Assembly (NCBI RefSeq): GCF_018918075.1
Contig: NZ_JAHLPW010000015.1
Span: forward strand, 43,791-107,790
From: Virgibacillus sp. MSJ-26
GTDB lineage: Bacteria; Bacillota; Bacilli; Bacillales; Amphibacillaceae
DNA length: 64,000 nt
Direction: 5' to 3'
The notes below the pieces were generated by a model that was not told where the DNA came from, did no database searches, and was given only the letters and a program-made list of their open reading frames with translations. Shown here in pieces: positions 18,661 to 27,231 of this stretch. Within the stretch, counting starts at the first letter, position 1, and each line of letters begins with the position of its first letter. Position numbers and translations under genes: made by a program.

Positions 18661-18769
18661 CTAGTCAGTTTATTTAGGTTTTATATATTTTTAAGTACCT
18701 TTGTTTACTCAAGAGTGCTTTTTTTATGTCATTAAGTCAATAAAGTAGTTTGATGTAGTAGTAGGACTA

Positions 18770-18994
18770 TTGATTTTTCAATGGGTGTTTTTCTTGACTG
18801 GCGGTTACACTTTACTACCAGTGAACGTTGCGGATGAATTGTTTGTACTTATATGGTTGGTACTGTGTGTAGGGGGTGCAATCACTGCTATCGTTGAATT
18901 CAAAAACAACAAGTTTTTTTCTATTCCCGTTGGGGGCTTAACAATAATTAGCTTTTTATTCAGTGTTCTTGCCTATGGCATAGGAGAAATGTGA
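18770..18994 (+). CDS. Hypothetical membrane protein, start uncertain
   Basis: An open frame of 74 codons encodes two to three hydrophobic segments (LIWLVLCVGGAITAIVEF and GGLTIISFLFSVLAYGIGEM). It opens at TTG 18770 without a clear ribosome site, and the frame is closed upstream by TAG near 18743, so it may be the C-terminal part of a decayed gene. Function unknown. Confidence 0.4.
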   Translation: MIFQWVFFLTGGYTLLPVNVADELFVLIWLVLCVGGAITAIVEFKNNKFFSIPVGGLTIISFLFSVLAYGIGEM

Positions 18995-19090
18995 CTATCA
19001 TTTATTTCGTATAAATAACAATTGGACTTAGTCATTGAAGAAGCCCCTGCGCCTGAATCAGGCAAAATTACTCAAGATAGGGGAGAAGTT

Positions 19091-19300
19091 ATGAGGATAG
19101 TAAATATAGGTTTAATATTACAGCTTCTCTACGTATCATTTTATCTATTTCAAATTAGAACAATTGTCTTGCAAAGGTTTGGTATATATGCGGTTGCATA
19201 CATTGAGCTGGCCTTAACTATTGGTAGTTTACTTTTAGGTATAACAGCTTTAATACTTAGGATTTGGTCAAAACGGACAATATCAGCGAAGACCTTGTAG
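19091..19300 (+). CDS. Hypothetical two-helix membrane protein
   Basis: The 69-residue protein starts at ATG 19091 after GGGGAGAAG and has two hydrophobic helices separated by RTIVLQRFGIYAVAYIE. An in-frame TTG at 19022 would add a polar 23-residue leader without a ribosome site. No family is recognised. Confidence 0.5.
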   Translation: MRIVNIGLILQLLYVSFYLFQIRTIVLQRFGIYAVAYIELALTIGSLLLGITALILRIWSKRTISAKTL

Positions 19301-19432
19301 GAAAAAAATCGCATGGTATTTTTAATGCAAATCTGGTTTTAAGCAAACGGGTGTTACTTTGAGAACGATATCTAGAACAAAATCTTCCCGTTTCGAAAGT
19401 ATGTGTACATTCTAAGCATTCGTGGTCTAATA

Positions 19433-19648
19433 TAAGTAGAAAGTTCATAAAATAATCCCTCAGCGCCAGTCAAACGCATTCGAGGGATTATTTTTTATGG
19501 TTATCAGAAACAATGAACGCCAAGCGCTAACAACGTCCATAGGAAAACACCTCCCTCCCAGGAAGTCTCATAAAAGACTAATGGCAGATTGACAGTGCTA
19601 CCTAACCCCTCATGCGAAGCCAATCTATTGTAGTTATTGTATCATAAA
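19433..19648 (-). pseudogene. Deleted copy of the type I toxin-antitoxin locus
   Basis: The stretch matches 11047-11395: the bidirectional hairpin AATAATCCCTC/GAGGGATTATT, the GGGAGGGAGGTG ribosome site and the leader are conserved. The toxin frame, read leftward from ATG 19538-19540, begins MDVVSAWRS and has lost about 33 bp between two GTTAG repeats, so the hydrophobic core is gone and the frame is shifted. The antisense RNA body present in the 11-kb copy is also deleted. Both halves are therefore inactive. Confidence 0.7.
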
Positions 19649-20182
19649 CTAGCAGGGTGGGGTGAATACATGCAAACGGATACATCCCTGCAGGACACAG
19701 TTGTTGAAGAGGCATTGTGCCCATTTCGTATACAAATCGCCTTATTTTTTCATGCCTATCCTGATAACATTCGATTGTTGGATAAAGTGGTTTCGGAGTG
19801 TTTTTATTAAAATCGAACTACTGAATTCCCATGGTATGGAGCGTGAAAATTTGTTGTTATCAGAAACATGGGTGGAATATTAATCTGACAAAAGTAAGGG
19901 AGACAGTCATTTGTTATTATAAAGAAATTATTCAAATCGATGAAGTAAGATCGTTGCTTTCATTTCACAATAGTGTTTATGTTGCTGTGAAATGAGTGAA
20001 TAAAGGAATGCAATACTTTTTATATATATAATCAAACTTCTTTCAAATTATCCTTTAAGGCCTCTGAATAAACTACCTAGTAAAATGAATACTTAATTGC
20101 CGAGCTCAACAATAACTTTTTAAGGAAGTATTAGAATGACGTTATATTTAATGGCAATTAATTAAAAAAAGTGCAGAATGTG
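19649..20182. other. Intergenic region without a supported gene
   Basis: A 46-codon open stretch from ATG 19670 (reading through EEALCPFRIQIALFFHAYPD) lacks a ribosome site and is not recognisable; it may be a gene fragment. The rest is AT-rich and shows no feature. Confidence 0.35.
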
Positions 20183-20228
20183 CCCCCCTGAAGTTAGACT
20201 AAATCTAACTTCAGGGGGCTTTTATTAT
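20183..20228. terminator. Bidirectional terminator
   Basis: GCCCCCTGAAGTTAGA pairs with TCTAACTTCAGGGGGC over 16 bp with a tiny loop. A T-rich run follows on the plus side, and it also lies just past the stop codon of the leftward MFS gene. Confidence 0.88.
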
Positions 20229-21397
20229 TCCACCTGTCGCACTCTCTCATCCTTCCCATATGGAAGTACATGATACGCGGTTAGTAAAATGGTACCGATG
20301 AGCGCAGAGCATCCTAGCCAGAAGTAGAGTGTGCTTCCGCCATAGGAATCAATCAGTGCACCACCAACAAGGGATCCGATGATTCCTGATACGCCAAAGA
20401 ATGTGGCGAAAAAGACGAGATGTCCAGTCGATTGCAATATTCTAGGAATAATCCGAGATACATAATCAAACGCGGCTGTATAAAAGATACCAAAAGATAA
20501 ACCGTGAAATACTTGTAAAATGATAACCTGATAGGACTGATCGGCTGCAGCATAAAGGAACCACCTTATGGCATAGATGGCACCAGCTAGAATGACAAAA
20601 ACAAGTGGACGGTACTTTCTGAACCACCAACCCGCTGTGGCGAAAATTACCGCTTCACTCATGACGCCAACAAACCAACCCACTCCTACTAAACTCTCAG
20701 TACCTCCGAGTTGGGCAATGTACAAGCCTATAAAACTATCACTTGCCCGATGAGTGACCGTTATAAATAACATTAGAATTAAAAATATAAAATATGGTTT
20801 TGTCGTCAATAACTCCTTAATGTCTGAAAACTGCAGAGGCTCTGAATCTACTTTCACGTCGGGTACTTTAAACGTGACAATAAAGGCAATGAGACCAAAT
20901 AATAAGTAAGGCCAGATCATATATTGAATCCCAACTCTAGTAAGTATAGCTCCAATAATCAGAGAAGAAAATGCGAATCCAATAGACCCCCATGTTCTAA
21001 TGCTACCAAATGGGACGCCTTTAACTTCAGCACTTCGTTGTGCCAAGCTGTCTCCAAGTGCTCCAATGGGTGAAGTGAAAAAGTAAAAAACAGCTCCCAT
21101 CAACAAGATAGCAATCAACGTATTCATTTGGAAAAATAAAACACTTGTAACAAGCAGACCAACGACACAAATTTGAATCATGAGTTTGACGGTTTTATGT
21201 TTATCACTTAAATAACCCCAAAATGGTTGGGAAAAGATAGATGCCAAGGGCCCAACAGCCAGCACCCAGCCAATTTCGGTACCATTTAATCCTTTGTATC
21301 TTAAATACAGTGGTAAATAGCTGAGAATAATTGTATTTGTAGCATGGAAGCTAAATAAAAGCATTTTCAAAGGTGTTAATGATTGGTCTTTTGACAC
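20225..21397 (-). CDS. MFS transporter (MFS_1-like/LacY-type)
   Basis: The 390-residue protein has about 12 transmembrane helices. It has the loop 2-3 motif GYLSDKHKTVKL of the major facilitator superfamily and the pattern of the MFS_1-like group related to LacY/nucleoside transporters (RTWGSIGFAFSSLIIG, SDSFIGLYIAQLGG). It starts at GTG 21397 after AGGAGCGG. The substrate cannot be inferred. It is downstream of msrA on the same strand, but a terminator lies between. Confidence 0.88.
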   Translation of the reverse strand: MSKDQSLTPLKMLLFSFHATNTIILSYLPLYLRYKGLNGTEIGWVLAVGPLASIFSQPFWGYLSDKHKTVKLMIQICVVGLLVTSVLFFQMNTLIAILLMGAVFYFFTSPIGALGDSLAQRSAEVKGVPFGSIRTWGSIGFAFSSLIIGAILTRVGIQYMIWPYLLFGLIAFIVTFKVPDVKVDSEPLQFSDIKELLTTKPYFIFLILMLFITVTHRASDSFIGLYIAQLGGTESLVGVGWFVGVMSEAVIFATAGWWFRKYRPLVFVILAGAIYAIRWFLYAAADQSYQVIILQVFHGLSFGIFYTAAFDYVSRIIPRILQSTGHLVFFATFFGVSGIIGSLVGGALIDSYGGSTLYFWLGCSALIGTILLTAYHVLPYGKDERVRQVE

Positions 21398-21439
21398 ATG
21401 GTTCCGCTCCTAACATTAATAAAATCTATTAAACAATAG

Positions 21440-21469
21440 AAAAACTCCCGCTAGATGCCGGAAGTTTTT
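21440..21469 (-). terminator. Terminator after msrA
   Basis: On the minus strand AAAAACTTCC pairs with GGGAGTTTTT over a ten-base loop and runs into T. Confidence 0.8.
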
Positions 21470-21472
21470 GAC

Positions 21473-22000
21473 TTATTTCCAAGTGCTTTTGATAAATTCA
21501 TCTCTGCCAGATTTTTCTCGATCCGTTTTATAATGTTCTTCGTTCTTTTTATAATAATCTTGATGATATTCTTCAGCAGGGTAAAACGTTTCAGCAGGCA
21601 ATATTTCAGTGACAATTGGCTTGCTGAAAATCTCACTTTTTTGCAGATCAGTTTTTGTTTTTTCGGCTAGTTCTTTCTGTGTTTCATTATGATAAAAAAT
21701 CGCTGTTCGGTAAGAATCACCACGGTCATGGAATTGGCCACCGTCATCAGTCGGATCGATTTGCTTCCAGTAAATATCCAAGATGTCTTGGTAAGAAATG
21801 ATATCAGGATTAAAGGTAATTTCAACTGCTTCGTAGTGGCCTGTGGAACCTTTTTTCACGTCTTCATAAGTAGGATTCTCTAGATTCCCGCCAGTATAAC
21901 CTGAGATTACAGAATGAACTCCATCCCACTGATCAAATGGTTTAACCATGCACCAGAAACAACCGCCAGCAAACGTTGCTTTGTTTAATTTTGTCGTCAT
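21473..22000 (-). CDS. msrA: Peptide methionine-S-sulfoxide reductase MsrA
   Basis: MsrA reduces the S-form of methionine sulfoxide in proteins. The 175-residue protein has the catalytic GCFWC motif at residues 13-17, SGYTGG, and TGHYEAVEITFNP, and it ends with the usual basic tail. The second conserved motif FHDRGDSYRTAIF is present. ATG follows CAGGAGGCG on the minus strand. No MsrB partner is nearby. Confidence 0.95.
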   Translation of the reverse strand: MTTKLNKATFAGGCFWCMVKPFDQWDGVHSVISGYTGGNLENPTYEDVKKGSTGHYEAVEITFNPDIISYQDILDIYWKQIDPTDDGGQFHDRGDSYRTAIFYHNETQKELAEKTKTDLQKSEIFSKPIVTEILPAETFYPAEEYHQDYYKKNEEHYKTDREKSGRDEFIKSTWK

Positions 22001-22128
22001 ATGTACGCCTCCTGGGTCTACACGCGTCTATTATTAATAACATTTAAATGTTTTCTTTAGTAGTACTTTCAAGTAAAATGATAATTAATTGTACGGTAAG
22101 TATATCATAATAGGAAGTAGGTGACATC

Positions 22129-22842
22129 ATGGAGGAACCTTTTGTTCATAAAGTATTTACGGGTAAAGTCAAAACAATGGGCGACCCTAATGCAAAAGAT
22201 CCAATGGATAGGGAATGGGAAAGTGGCATTTTTAAAAAAGAGAAGTCAGAGCAGTTATGGCTTACGAAAACTGGTCTTGAGGGAGACGAAATTGCCGACA
22301 AAAAAGTTCACGGCGGTCCTGAAAAGGCACTCTTCGCCTATCCGATTAAACACTATACCTATTGGAAAAAGGACTTAGAGAATGAAGACATTGATATGGG
22401 AGCTTTTGGGGAGAATTTGGCAGTACTTGAAATGGATGAGTTTTCCGTTTGTATAGGAGATACATACAAATTCGGTGATACGCTGATTCAAGTGTCCCAA
22501 CCACGTCGCCCGTGCTGGAAGCCTGCTCGTCGTTTTCGAGTGAAGGATTTTGCGCTGCGGATTCAGAATAGCGGACGAACTGGCTGGTATTTCAGAGTAC
22601 TTGAAGAAGGGCATATTATCTCAGGGATTGACATAGAATTGATAGACAGACCACATCCTGAGTGGACAATCGCTGCCTGTAATGAAGTGATGTATATCAA
22701 TAAAGAAGATTTAAGGATGGCAGAGCAATTAGCGTCTGTGGAATTACTCGCCCCAAATTGGAAAAGATCATTGAACAAACGTTTAAAGGGTCGTTCTTCA
22801 AGCGATACTAAAAGAGTATTCGGACCTAATATTGATTCTTAA
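22129..22842 (+). CDS. MOSC-domain protein (YiiM-like)
   Basis: The 237-residue protein has the MOSC beta-barrel core: KKVHGGPEKALFAYP, GAFGENLAV, GDTYKFGDTLIQVSQPRRPC with the conserved cysteine, and a C-terminal helical extension as in YiiM-type proteins. MOSC domains bind molybdenum cofactor or transfer sulfur; YiiM-type proteins reduce N-hydroxylated compounds. The precise substrate is unknown. The start ATG follows AAGTAGGTG. Confidence 0.88.
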   Translation: MEEPFVHKVFTGKVKTMGDPNAKDPMDREWESGIFKKEKSEQLWLTKTGLEGDEIADKKVHGGPEKALFAYPIKHYTYWKKDLENEDIDMGAFGENLAVLEMDEFSVCIGDTYKFGDTLIQVSQPRRPCWKPARRFRVKDFALRIQNSGRTGWYFRVLEEGHIISGIDIELIDRPHPEWTIAACNEVMYINKEDLRMAEQLASVELLAPNWKRSLNKRLKGRSSSDTKRVFGPNIDS

Positions 22843-22901
22843 TTTACAATGAATAAGCCGAGATTGCTCGATGCCTTTTGAGTTTAAAGGAGGAACTATG
22901 T

Positions 22902-23570
22902 TTGCTTAGCAATGCGTATGTAATGGTAGCTATTATTCTTGTCATTAATGTTGTTTATGTTTCTTTCTCTACGATTAGAATGATATTAACATTAAAAGGA
23001 CGGCGCTATATCGCTGCCTTAGTCAGCATGTTTGAAGTGGTAATGTATGTTATAGGTTTAGGCTTGGTGTTAGATAACCTAAACGAGGTTCAAAATATTA
23101 TTGCATACGCGGTCGGCTTCGGAATTGGTGTTGTCGTCGGTTCAATGATCGAGCAAAAATTAGCACTAGGCTATATCACGGTTAATGTTATCTCATCAAA
23201 TCCGGATATTGAATTTACAAGAAAACTTCGAGATAAAGGTTACGGGGTAACGAGTTGGTTTGCATATGGTATGGAAGGTGATCGCCTATCCATGCAAATT
23301 CTGACACCTAGAAAATATGAACTGCTACTTTATGAAACCATTAAAAAGTTAGATCCGAAAGCTTTTATCATTTCTTATGAACCAACCCATATTCATGGAG
23401 GTTTCTGGGTGAAACAAGTACGGAAAGGTCGACTATTAAATCCCCAGCGCAAAGAAGAGGAAGCAAAAAAGGCCATGGAAAACGTTGTAAAAGAGAGTGC
23501 TGAAGATGTGGCAACAGAGAATATAGAAGACAATATGACACAAGAAAATATGACAAGAAAAGAAGAATAA
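22902..23570 (+). CDS. UPF0316 / DUF2179 membrane protein (YebE-like)
   Basis: The 222-residue protein starts at TTG 22902, eight bases after AAAGGAGG; an earlier in-frame TTG (22878) would place that site inside the gene. It has two or three N-terminal membrane segments with [20 protein letters not shown] and [20 protein letters not shown], both typical of UPF0316, then a DUF2179 domain. The final 40 residues are a charged tail absent from the B. subtilis protein as I recall it. Function unknown. Confidence 0.85.
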   Translation: MLSNAYVMVAIILVINVVYVSFSTIRMILTLKGRRYIAALVSMFEVVMYVIGLGLVLDNLNEVQNIIAYAVGFGIGVVVGSMIEQKLALGYITVNVISSNPDIEFTRKLRDKGYGVTSWFAYGMEGDRLSMQILTPRKYELLLYETIKKLDPKAFIISYEPTHIHGGFWVKQVRKGRLLNPQRKEEEAKKAMENVVKESAEDVATENIEDNMTQENMTRKEE

Positions 23571-23603
23571 AATAATACCTTCCTAATCAAAATGTTAAAG
23601 TGT

Positions 23604-23632
23604 AACGCGGTGGAACAGTCCATCGCGTTTTG
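23604..23632 (+). terminator. Terminator after the UPF0316 gene
   Basis: AACGCGGTGGA pairs with TCCATCGCGTT, followed by TTGTTGTTG. Confidence 0.8.
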
Positions 23633-23766
23633 TTGTTGTTCATTAAAATGTCTGTGGATAATTTAATATTAAGGTTGACCACACCCAGCTTCAGCTTTTG
23701 TTGTGTGCACTTTTGCCTATTTTAAAGAATATATTAGATTAGTCTTTGAATGAGGAGGAAGGAAAA

Positions 23767-24666
23767 ATGCAATACTCTTATGAAAAAGAACGCCAATTGC
23801 CTCAAGTCCCCAAAAACATTCCACCGCAACATCAGGACCAACAACCAGGGATTGAATCTTTGATGATTCCTAGACCTGTCATTGAAAATCCATACTATAA
23901 AGGTTCGGATAAGTTAAGGGATAAAGTGGCAATCATCACTGGAGGTGACAGTGGTATAGGCGCTGCGACCGCAATAGCTTTTGCAAAAGAAGGAGCCGAT
24001 GTTGTCATTCCTTATTATTATTCTTATGAAGATGACGATGCCTATCGAACCAAACGAAGAATTGAGCAACTCGGTCAAAAATGTTTATTGATTGTTGGCG
24101 ATTTACGTGACCCAGCTCATTGTCGAAAAGTTGTTAAAGAAACACTTCAGCATTTTGGGACTTTAAATATTCTTGTGAATCATCATGGTGTCCAGTTCCC
24201 GCAAGATAGTTTACTCGATATATCTGATGAGCAGTTGCTAGCGACTTTTCAGACAAACATATTTGCCTTCTTTTATTTAACAAAAGCTGCGCTACCTCAT
24301 TTAGATAAGGGCGACGTGATCATTAACACAACGTCAGTTACGGCTTATGAAGGAAATGAAAAATTGATAGATTATAGTGCGACAAATGGAGCTATTGTGA
24401 GTTTCACGCGTTCTTTATCCAAAAACTTAGCCGATAAAAACATTCGCGTAAACGCGGTCGCTCCTGGGCCAATATGGACGCCACTTATCCCTGCAAGTTT
24501 TTCTGCTGAATATATTGGTGAAGAGTGGGGTAAAGACGTACCCATGAAACGACCAGGCCAACCATTTGAACTTGCTCCTGCTTACGTTTACCTTGCCTCA
24601 CCAGATGCTTCATATGTTACAGGGCAAGTCATTCATGTGAATGGAGGAGAAATGGTAACTTCTTAA
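23767..24666 (+). CDS. Short-chain dehydrogenase with substituted catalytic lysine
   Basis: The 299-residue protein belongs to the SDR group of general stress proteins with an N-terminal extension (PQHQDQQPG...PRPVIENPYYKGS). The cofactor motif is TGGDSGIG. The catalytic Ser lies in NTTSVTAYEG and the Tyr in DYSATNGA; here the invariant Lys of YxxxK is Asn (codon AAT). The usual NNAG region reads NHHG. The C-terminus SPDASYVTGQVIHVNGGEMV is normal. Catalysis as an ordinary SDR is doubtful. ATG 23767 follows GGAGGAAGG; an upstream TTG at 23746 would include that site. Confidence 0.85.
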   Translation: MQYSYEKERQLPQVPKNIPPQHQDQQPGIESLMIPRPVIENPYYKGSDKLRDKVAIITGGDSGIGAATAIAFAKEGADVVIPYYYSYEDDDAYRTKRRIEQLGQKCLLIVGDLRDPAHCRKVVKETLQHFGTLNILVNHHGVQFPQDSLLDISDEQLLATFQTNIFAFFYLTKAALPHLDKGDVIINTTSVTAYEGNEKLIDYSATNGAIVSFTRSLSKNLADKNIRVNAVAPGPIWTPLIPASFSAEYIGEEWGKDVPMKRPGQPFELAPAYVYLASPDASYVTGQVIHVNGGEMVTS

Positions 24667-24700
24667 TGAAATTATAGGGTGGAAGGATGGTTATAGAGTA

Positions 24701-24776
24701 AAACACGAACATTAAATTAATCAGGTAAAAAAATGTACGTATTTTATTGACAGTATCAAAATTAATTTGTTATGAT
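24701..24776 (+). promoter_or_regulatory. pur operon promoter with PurBox-like site
   Basis: TTGACA (24747) and TATGAT (24771) are 18 bp apart. AAACACGAACATT at 24701-24713 matches 11 of 13 positions of the PurR PurBox consensus as I remember it. A second half-site is not clear. Confidence 0.6.
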
Positions 24777-24799
24777 AAAAGCAACAATTCAATACGGTA

Positions 24800-24866
24800 C
24801 CTCATATAATTTTGAAAATAAGGTTCAAAAGTCTCTACCCAGCACCGTAAACGCTGGACTATGAGG
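24800..24866 (+). promoter_or_regulatory. Purine (guanine-class) riboswitch of the pur operon
   Basis: P1 arms CCTCATA and TATGAGG enclose TATAAT, AATAAGG, GTCTCTACC and CCGTAAA, the conserved purine aptamer core. The discriminator in GACTATG is C, specifying guanine/hypoxanthine. The 3' P1 arm continues as TATGAGGGAAGATGA (24860-24874), complementary to 24994-25008 in the terminator. Confidence 0.95.
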
Positions 24867-24987
24867 GAAGATGAGTCATTTAACCAAAGGGAAAATCATT
24901 AGATTGTTGCTTTTAACGATACAATTAGATTGTCTTGAAAAAAAGTAAAGCAACACGCTAGACTGATATGGCTTTCAATTATTCTAT

Positions 24988-25034
24988 GTCTATTCATCTT
25001 CTCTCATAATAGAGGGAGACGAATAGACTTTTTT
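24988..25034 (+). terminator. Riboswitch-controlled terminator of the pur operon
   Basis: GTCTATTC (24988) pairs with GAATAGAC (25021) with an inner CTCT/AGAG stem, followed by TTTTTT. Its left half TCATCTTCTCTCATA can pair instead with the 3' P1 strand of the aptamer, forming the antiterminator when no purine is bound. Confidence 0.92.
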
Positions 25035-25120
25035 GATTATATATAATAATTACTTAGAGTTAAATAATTCAACAAATTGTAAACATCAAATAATAAAATA
25101 CTTTTGGTGTTCCTATTGGT

Positions 25121-25290
25121 CGAATTGCTGAGTGCTTTATCATCGCTCCGGCAGAATACTTCGCTTTCCATGGGCACGGCTTCAGCCTCCTCAGAAGCAA
25201 AGAACGCTTCTTCCGGGGTCTTCAGACTCGTGCTTGTCCCATAGGAGTCTTCGTATTCTGCCTACGCTAGCACAGACTTTCTGATTGAAT
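25121..25290. repeat. Interspersed repeat, copy A (diverged)
   Basis: The stretch AATACTTCGCTTTCCATGGG, ...CAGCCTCCTC..., ...CCATAGGAGTCTTCGTATTC and CCTACGCTAGC follows the layout of the repeat at 40.5 kb but is diverged. It lies inside the pur leader downstream of the riboswitch terminator. Confidence 0.7.
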
Positions 25291-25349
25291 TTAGAAAAAT
25301 CCCAAAAAGTTAGTAATGGTGAAGCCCTTTTCATTCAAAGAGCAAGGTA

Positions 25350-25480
25350 TTCAAAGCGAAGGAAAAACACGGAGACTCCTGTGGGAGCTGAGACCTAGAT
25401 GAGACCCCGCAGTGCGTAGCACGAGGAGGCTCATCAGCCGCCCACGGAAAGCGGAGTGTTTTTCCGCAGCGATAGGATAG
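25350..25480. repeat. Interspersed repeat, copy B (inverted)
   Basis: GGAGACTCCTGTGGGAGCTG, CTAGATGAGACCCCGCAGTG and GAGGAGGCTCATCAGCCGCC, then CCACGGAAAGCGGAGTG, are the reverse complement of the 40.5-kb copy with few changes. Copies A and B face each other. Confidence 0.85.
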
Positions 25481-25619
25481 ACACTTACATTAAGCAGAAT
25501 GAAAGGAATTCCAACTAGGGGTTACGTTGTAGTTTTCTTGTAGACGATAAGAATCAGACTTTACCAAATTTCTATATAATCTTTACATAAATAATAAGAA
25601 CTGAAAGGAATGATGTTGG

Positions 25620-26111
25620 ATGGCGCAAGTTGGTGTGATTATGGGAAGTATTTCTGATTGGGAAACGATGGAGCATACGTGTGATACGTTAGACGAATTG
25701 AATATACCTTATGAAAAAGAAGTGATATCGGCGCACCGGACACCTGATGATATGTTCAACTATGCCAAATCAGCCCGTGATCGTGGCTTAAAAGTAATTA
25801 TTGCCGGAGCAGGAGGCGCTGCTCATTTACCAGGAATGGTAGCTTCTCAAACAACCTTACCCGTCATCGGCGTGCCTGTTCAAAGTAAAGCATTAAACGG
25901 TTTAGACTCACTCCTGTCAATTGTGCAAATGCCAGGTGGTGTACCGACAGCAACCGTCGCCATCGGGAAAGCCGGCGCAAAAAATGCTGCCATCTTAGCC
26001 ACACAAATTCTTGGCGCATTTGATGAGTCAATCATGAAAGAACTCATAAACTACCGAGAGAAAATGCAAGAAAATGTTGCAGAAATGAGGGAAGATCTTG
26101 CGAAAAAATAA
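25620..26111 (+). CDS. purE: N5-carboxyaminoimidazole ribonucleotide mutase PurE
   Basis: Class I PurE moves the carboxyl group of N5-CAIR to give CAIR. The 163-residue protein has [18 protein letters not shown] (active-site His) and [12 protein letters not shown]. It is the first gene of the operon, about 585 bases after the riboswitch terminator. ATG follows AAGGAATG. It overlaps purK by 14 bases. Confidence 0.96.
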   Translation: MAQVGVIMGSISDWETMEHTCDTLDELNIPYEKEVISAHRTPDDMFNYAKSARDRGLKVIIAGAGGAAHLPGMVASQTTLPVIGVPVQSKALNGLDSLLSIVQMPGGVPTATVAIGKAGAKNAAILATQILGAFDESIMKELINYREKMQENVAEMREDLAKK

Positions 26112-27231
26112 CCACCCGATTTTACCACCAAAGACAATCGGCATTATTGGCGGAGGACAGCTCGGACGGATGATGGCCATTGCTGCACGTTATATGGGCT
26201 ACCAGATTGCCGTACTTGATCCGACACCAAATTGTCCAACAGCCCAAGTCGCAGATAAACAAATTGTTGCTGCTTATGACGACATGGACGCGGTGAAAGA
26301 GTTGACTGAATTAAGCGATGTGGTCACGTACGAATTTGAAAATGTTGATCTCACAGCAGCAACCTATATTGAAAAAGAGGGCAAGTTACCTCAAGGTGCC
26401 TATGCTCTTGAAGTGACGCAAAATAGAGAAAAAGAAAAGGAATTAATGAAATCAGTCGGCTTGCCAGTTCCTGAATTTAAAATCGTACAAACTGAATCAG
26501 ATATTAAAGAAGCATTTGAAACTATTGCCTTTCCAGCTGTCATTAAAACATGCCGTGGGGGATATGACGGAAAAGGGCAGCTTAAAATCGATGCTGATTC
26601 TGAGATTGAACAAGCCGTTAAATTTTTAAATGAAAATAAGCACTGCATTATTGAGAGTTGGCTATCCTTTGATAAGGAAATCTCTGTCGTGTTTACAAGA
26701 TCTTTATCAGGCGAGATTACTTTTTTCCCAATCCCGGAAAATGAACATAAAGATCATATTTTATATAAATCAACTGTCCCAGCACAAATTAGCGATCGTG
26801 TGAAGGAAGCAGCGGTAGTAGCTGCCAAACGATTAGCGGATGAAATGAATGTGGTGGGGACGTTTGCGATAGAGATGTTTGTTGATGGAGAAGATATTTA
26901 TATCAATGAAATGGCGCCTCGCCCACATAATTCAGGCCACTATACAATTGAAGCATGTACAATTTCACAGTTTGCGCAACATATCCGCGCGATTTGTGGC
27001 CTGCCTTTAAGAGAAATTAATCTAAGTCACTATTCAGTCATGGTCAATATTTTAGGTGAAGATTTGGATGGTGTTCACCAGGCGATGTCTTCTCAATCAA
27101 ACGGATTCATTCATTTATATGGAAAAGATGCAGCCAAACCAAAACGGAAGATGGGGCATGTGACTTTTATAGGAGAATCATTACAGCAAGTCGAACAACA
27201 GATAAATGAGTTTCAGGAGGCAAAACAATGA
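26098..27231 (+). CDS. purK: N5-carboxyaminoimidazole ribonucleotide synthase PurK
   Basis: PurK makes N5-CAIR from AIR, ATP and bicarbonate. The 377-residue ATP-grasp protein has [14 protein letters not shown] at the N-terminus, [12 protein letters not shown] (ATP-binding loop) and [18 protein letters not shown] (metal site). It begins at TTG 26098 inside the end of purE. Its stop overlaps the purB start. Confidence 0.96.
   Translation: MRKNNHPILPPKTIGIIGGGQLGRMMAIAARYMGYQIAVLDPTPNCPTAQVADKQIVAAYDDMDAVKELTELSDVVTYEFENVDLTAATYIEKEGKLPQGAYALEVTQNREKEKELMKSVGLPVPEFKIVQTESDIKEAFETIAFPAVIKTCRGGYDGKGQLKIDADSEIEQAVKFLNENKHCIIESWLSFDKEISVVFTRSLSGEITFFPIPENEHKDHILYKSTVPAQISDRVKEAAVVAAKRLADEMNVVGTFAIEMFVDGEDIYINEMAPRPHNSGHYTIEACTISQFAQHIRAICGLPLREINLSHYSVMVNILGEDLDGVHQAMSSQSNGFIHLYGKDAAKPKRKMGHVTFIGESLQQVEQQINEFQEAKQ

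Noticed and set aside
19662..19883. 73-codon open frame after the toxin-antitoxin relic
   Set aside because: No ribosome site, no membrane or domain pattern, and competing frames are equally open.
21455..21670. Plus-strand open frame opposite msrA
   Set aside because: msrA on the minus strand is unambiguous; the other is a shadow without a ribosome site.
25121..25480. Insertion sequence or transposase remnant in the pur leader
   Set aside because: No open frame or transposase motif; both halves match the short non-coding repeat found again at 40.5 kb.
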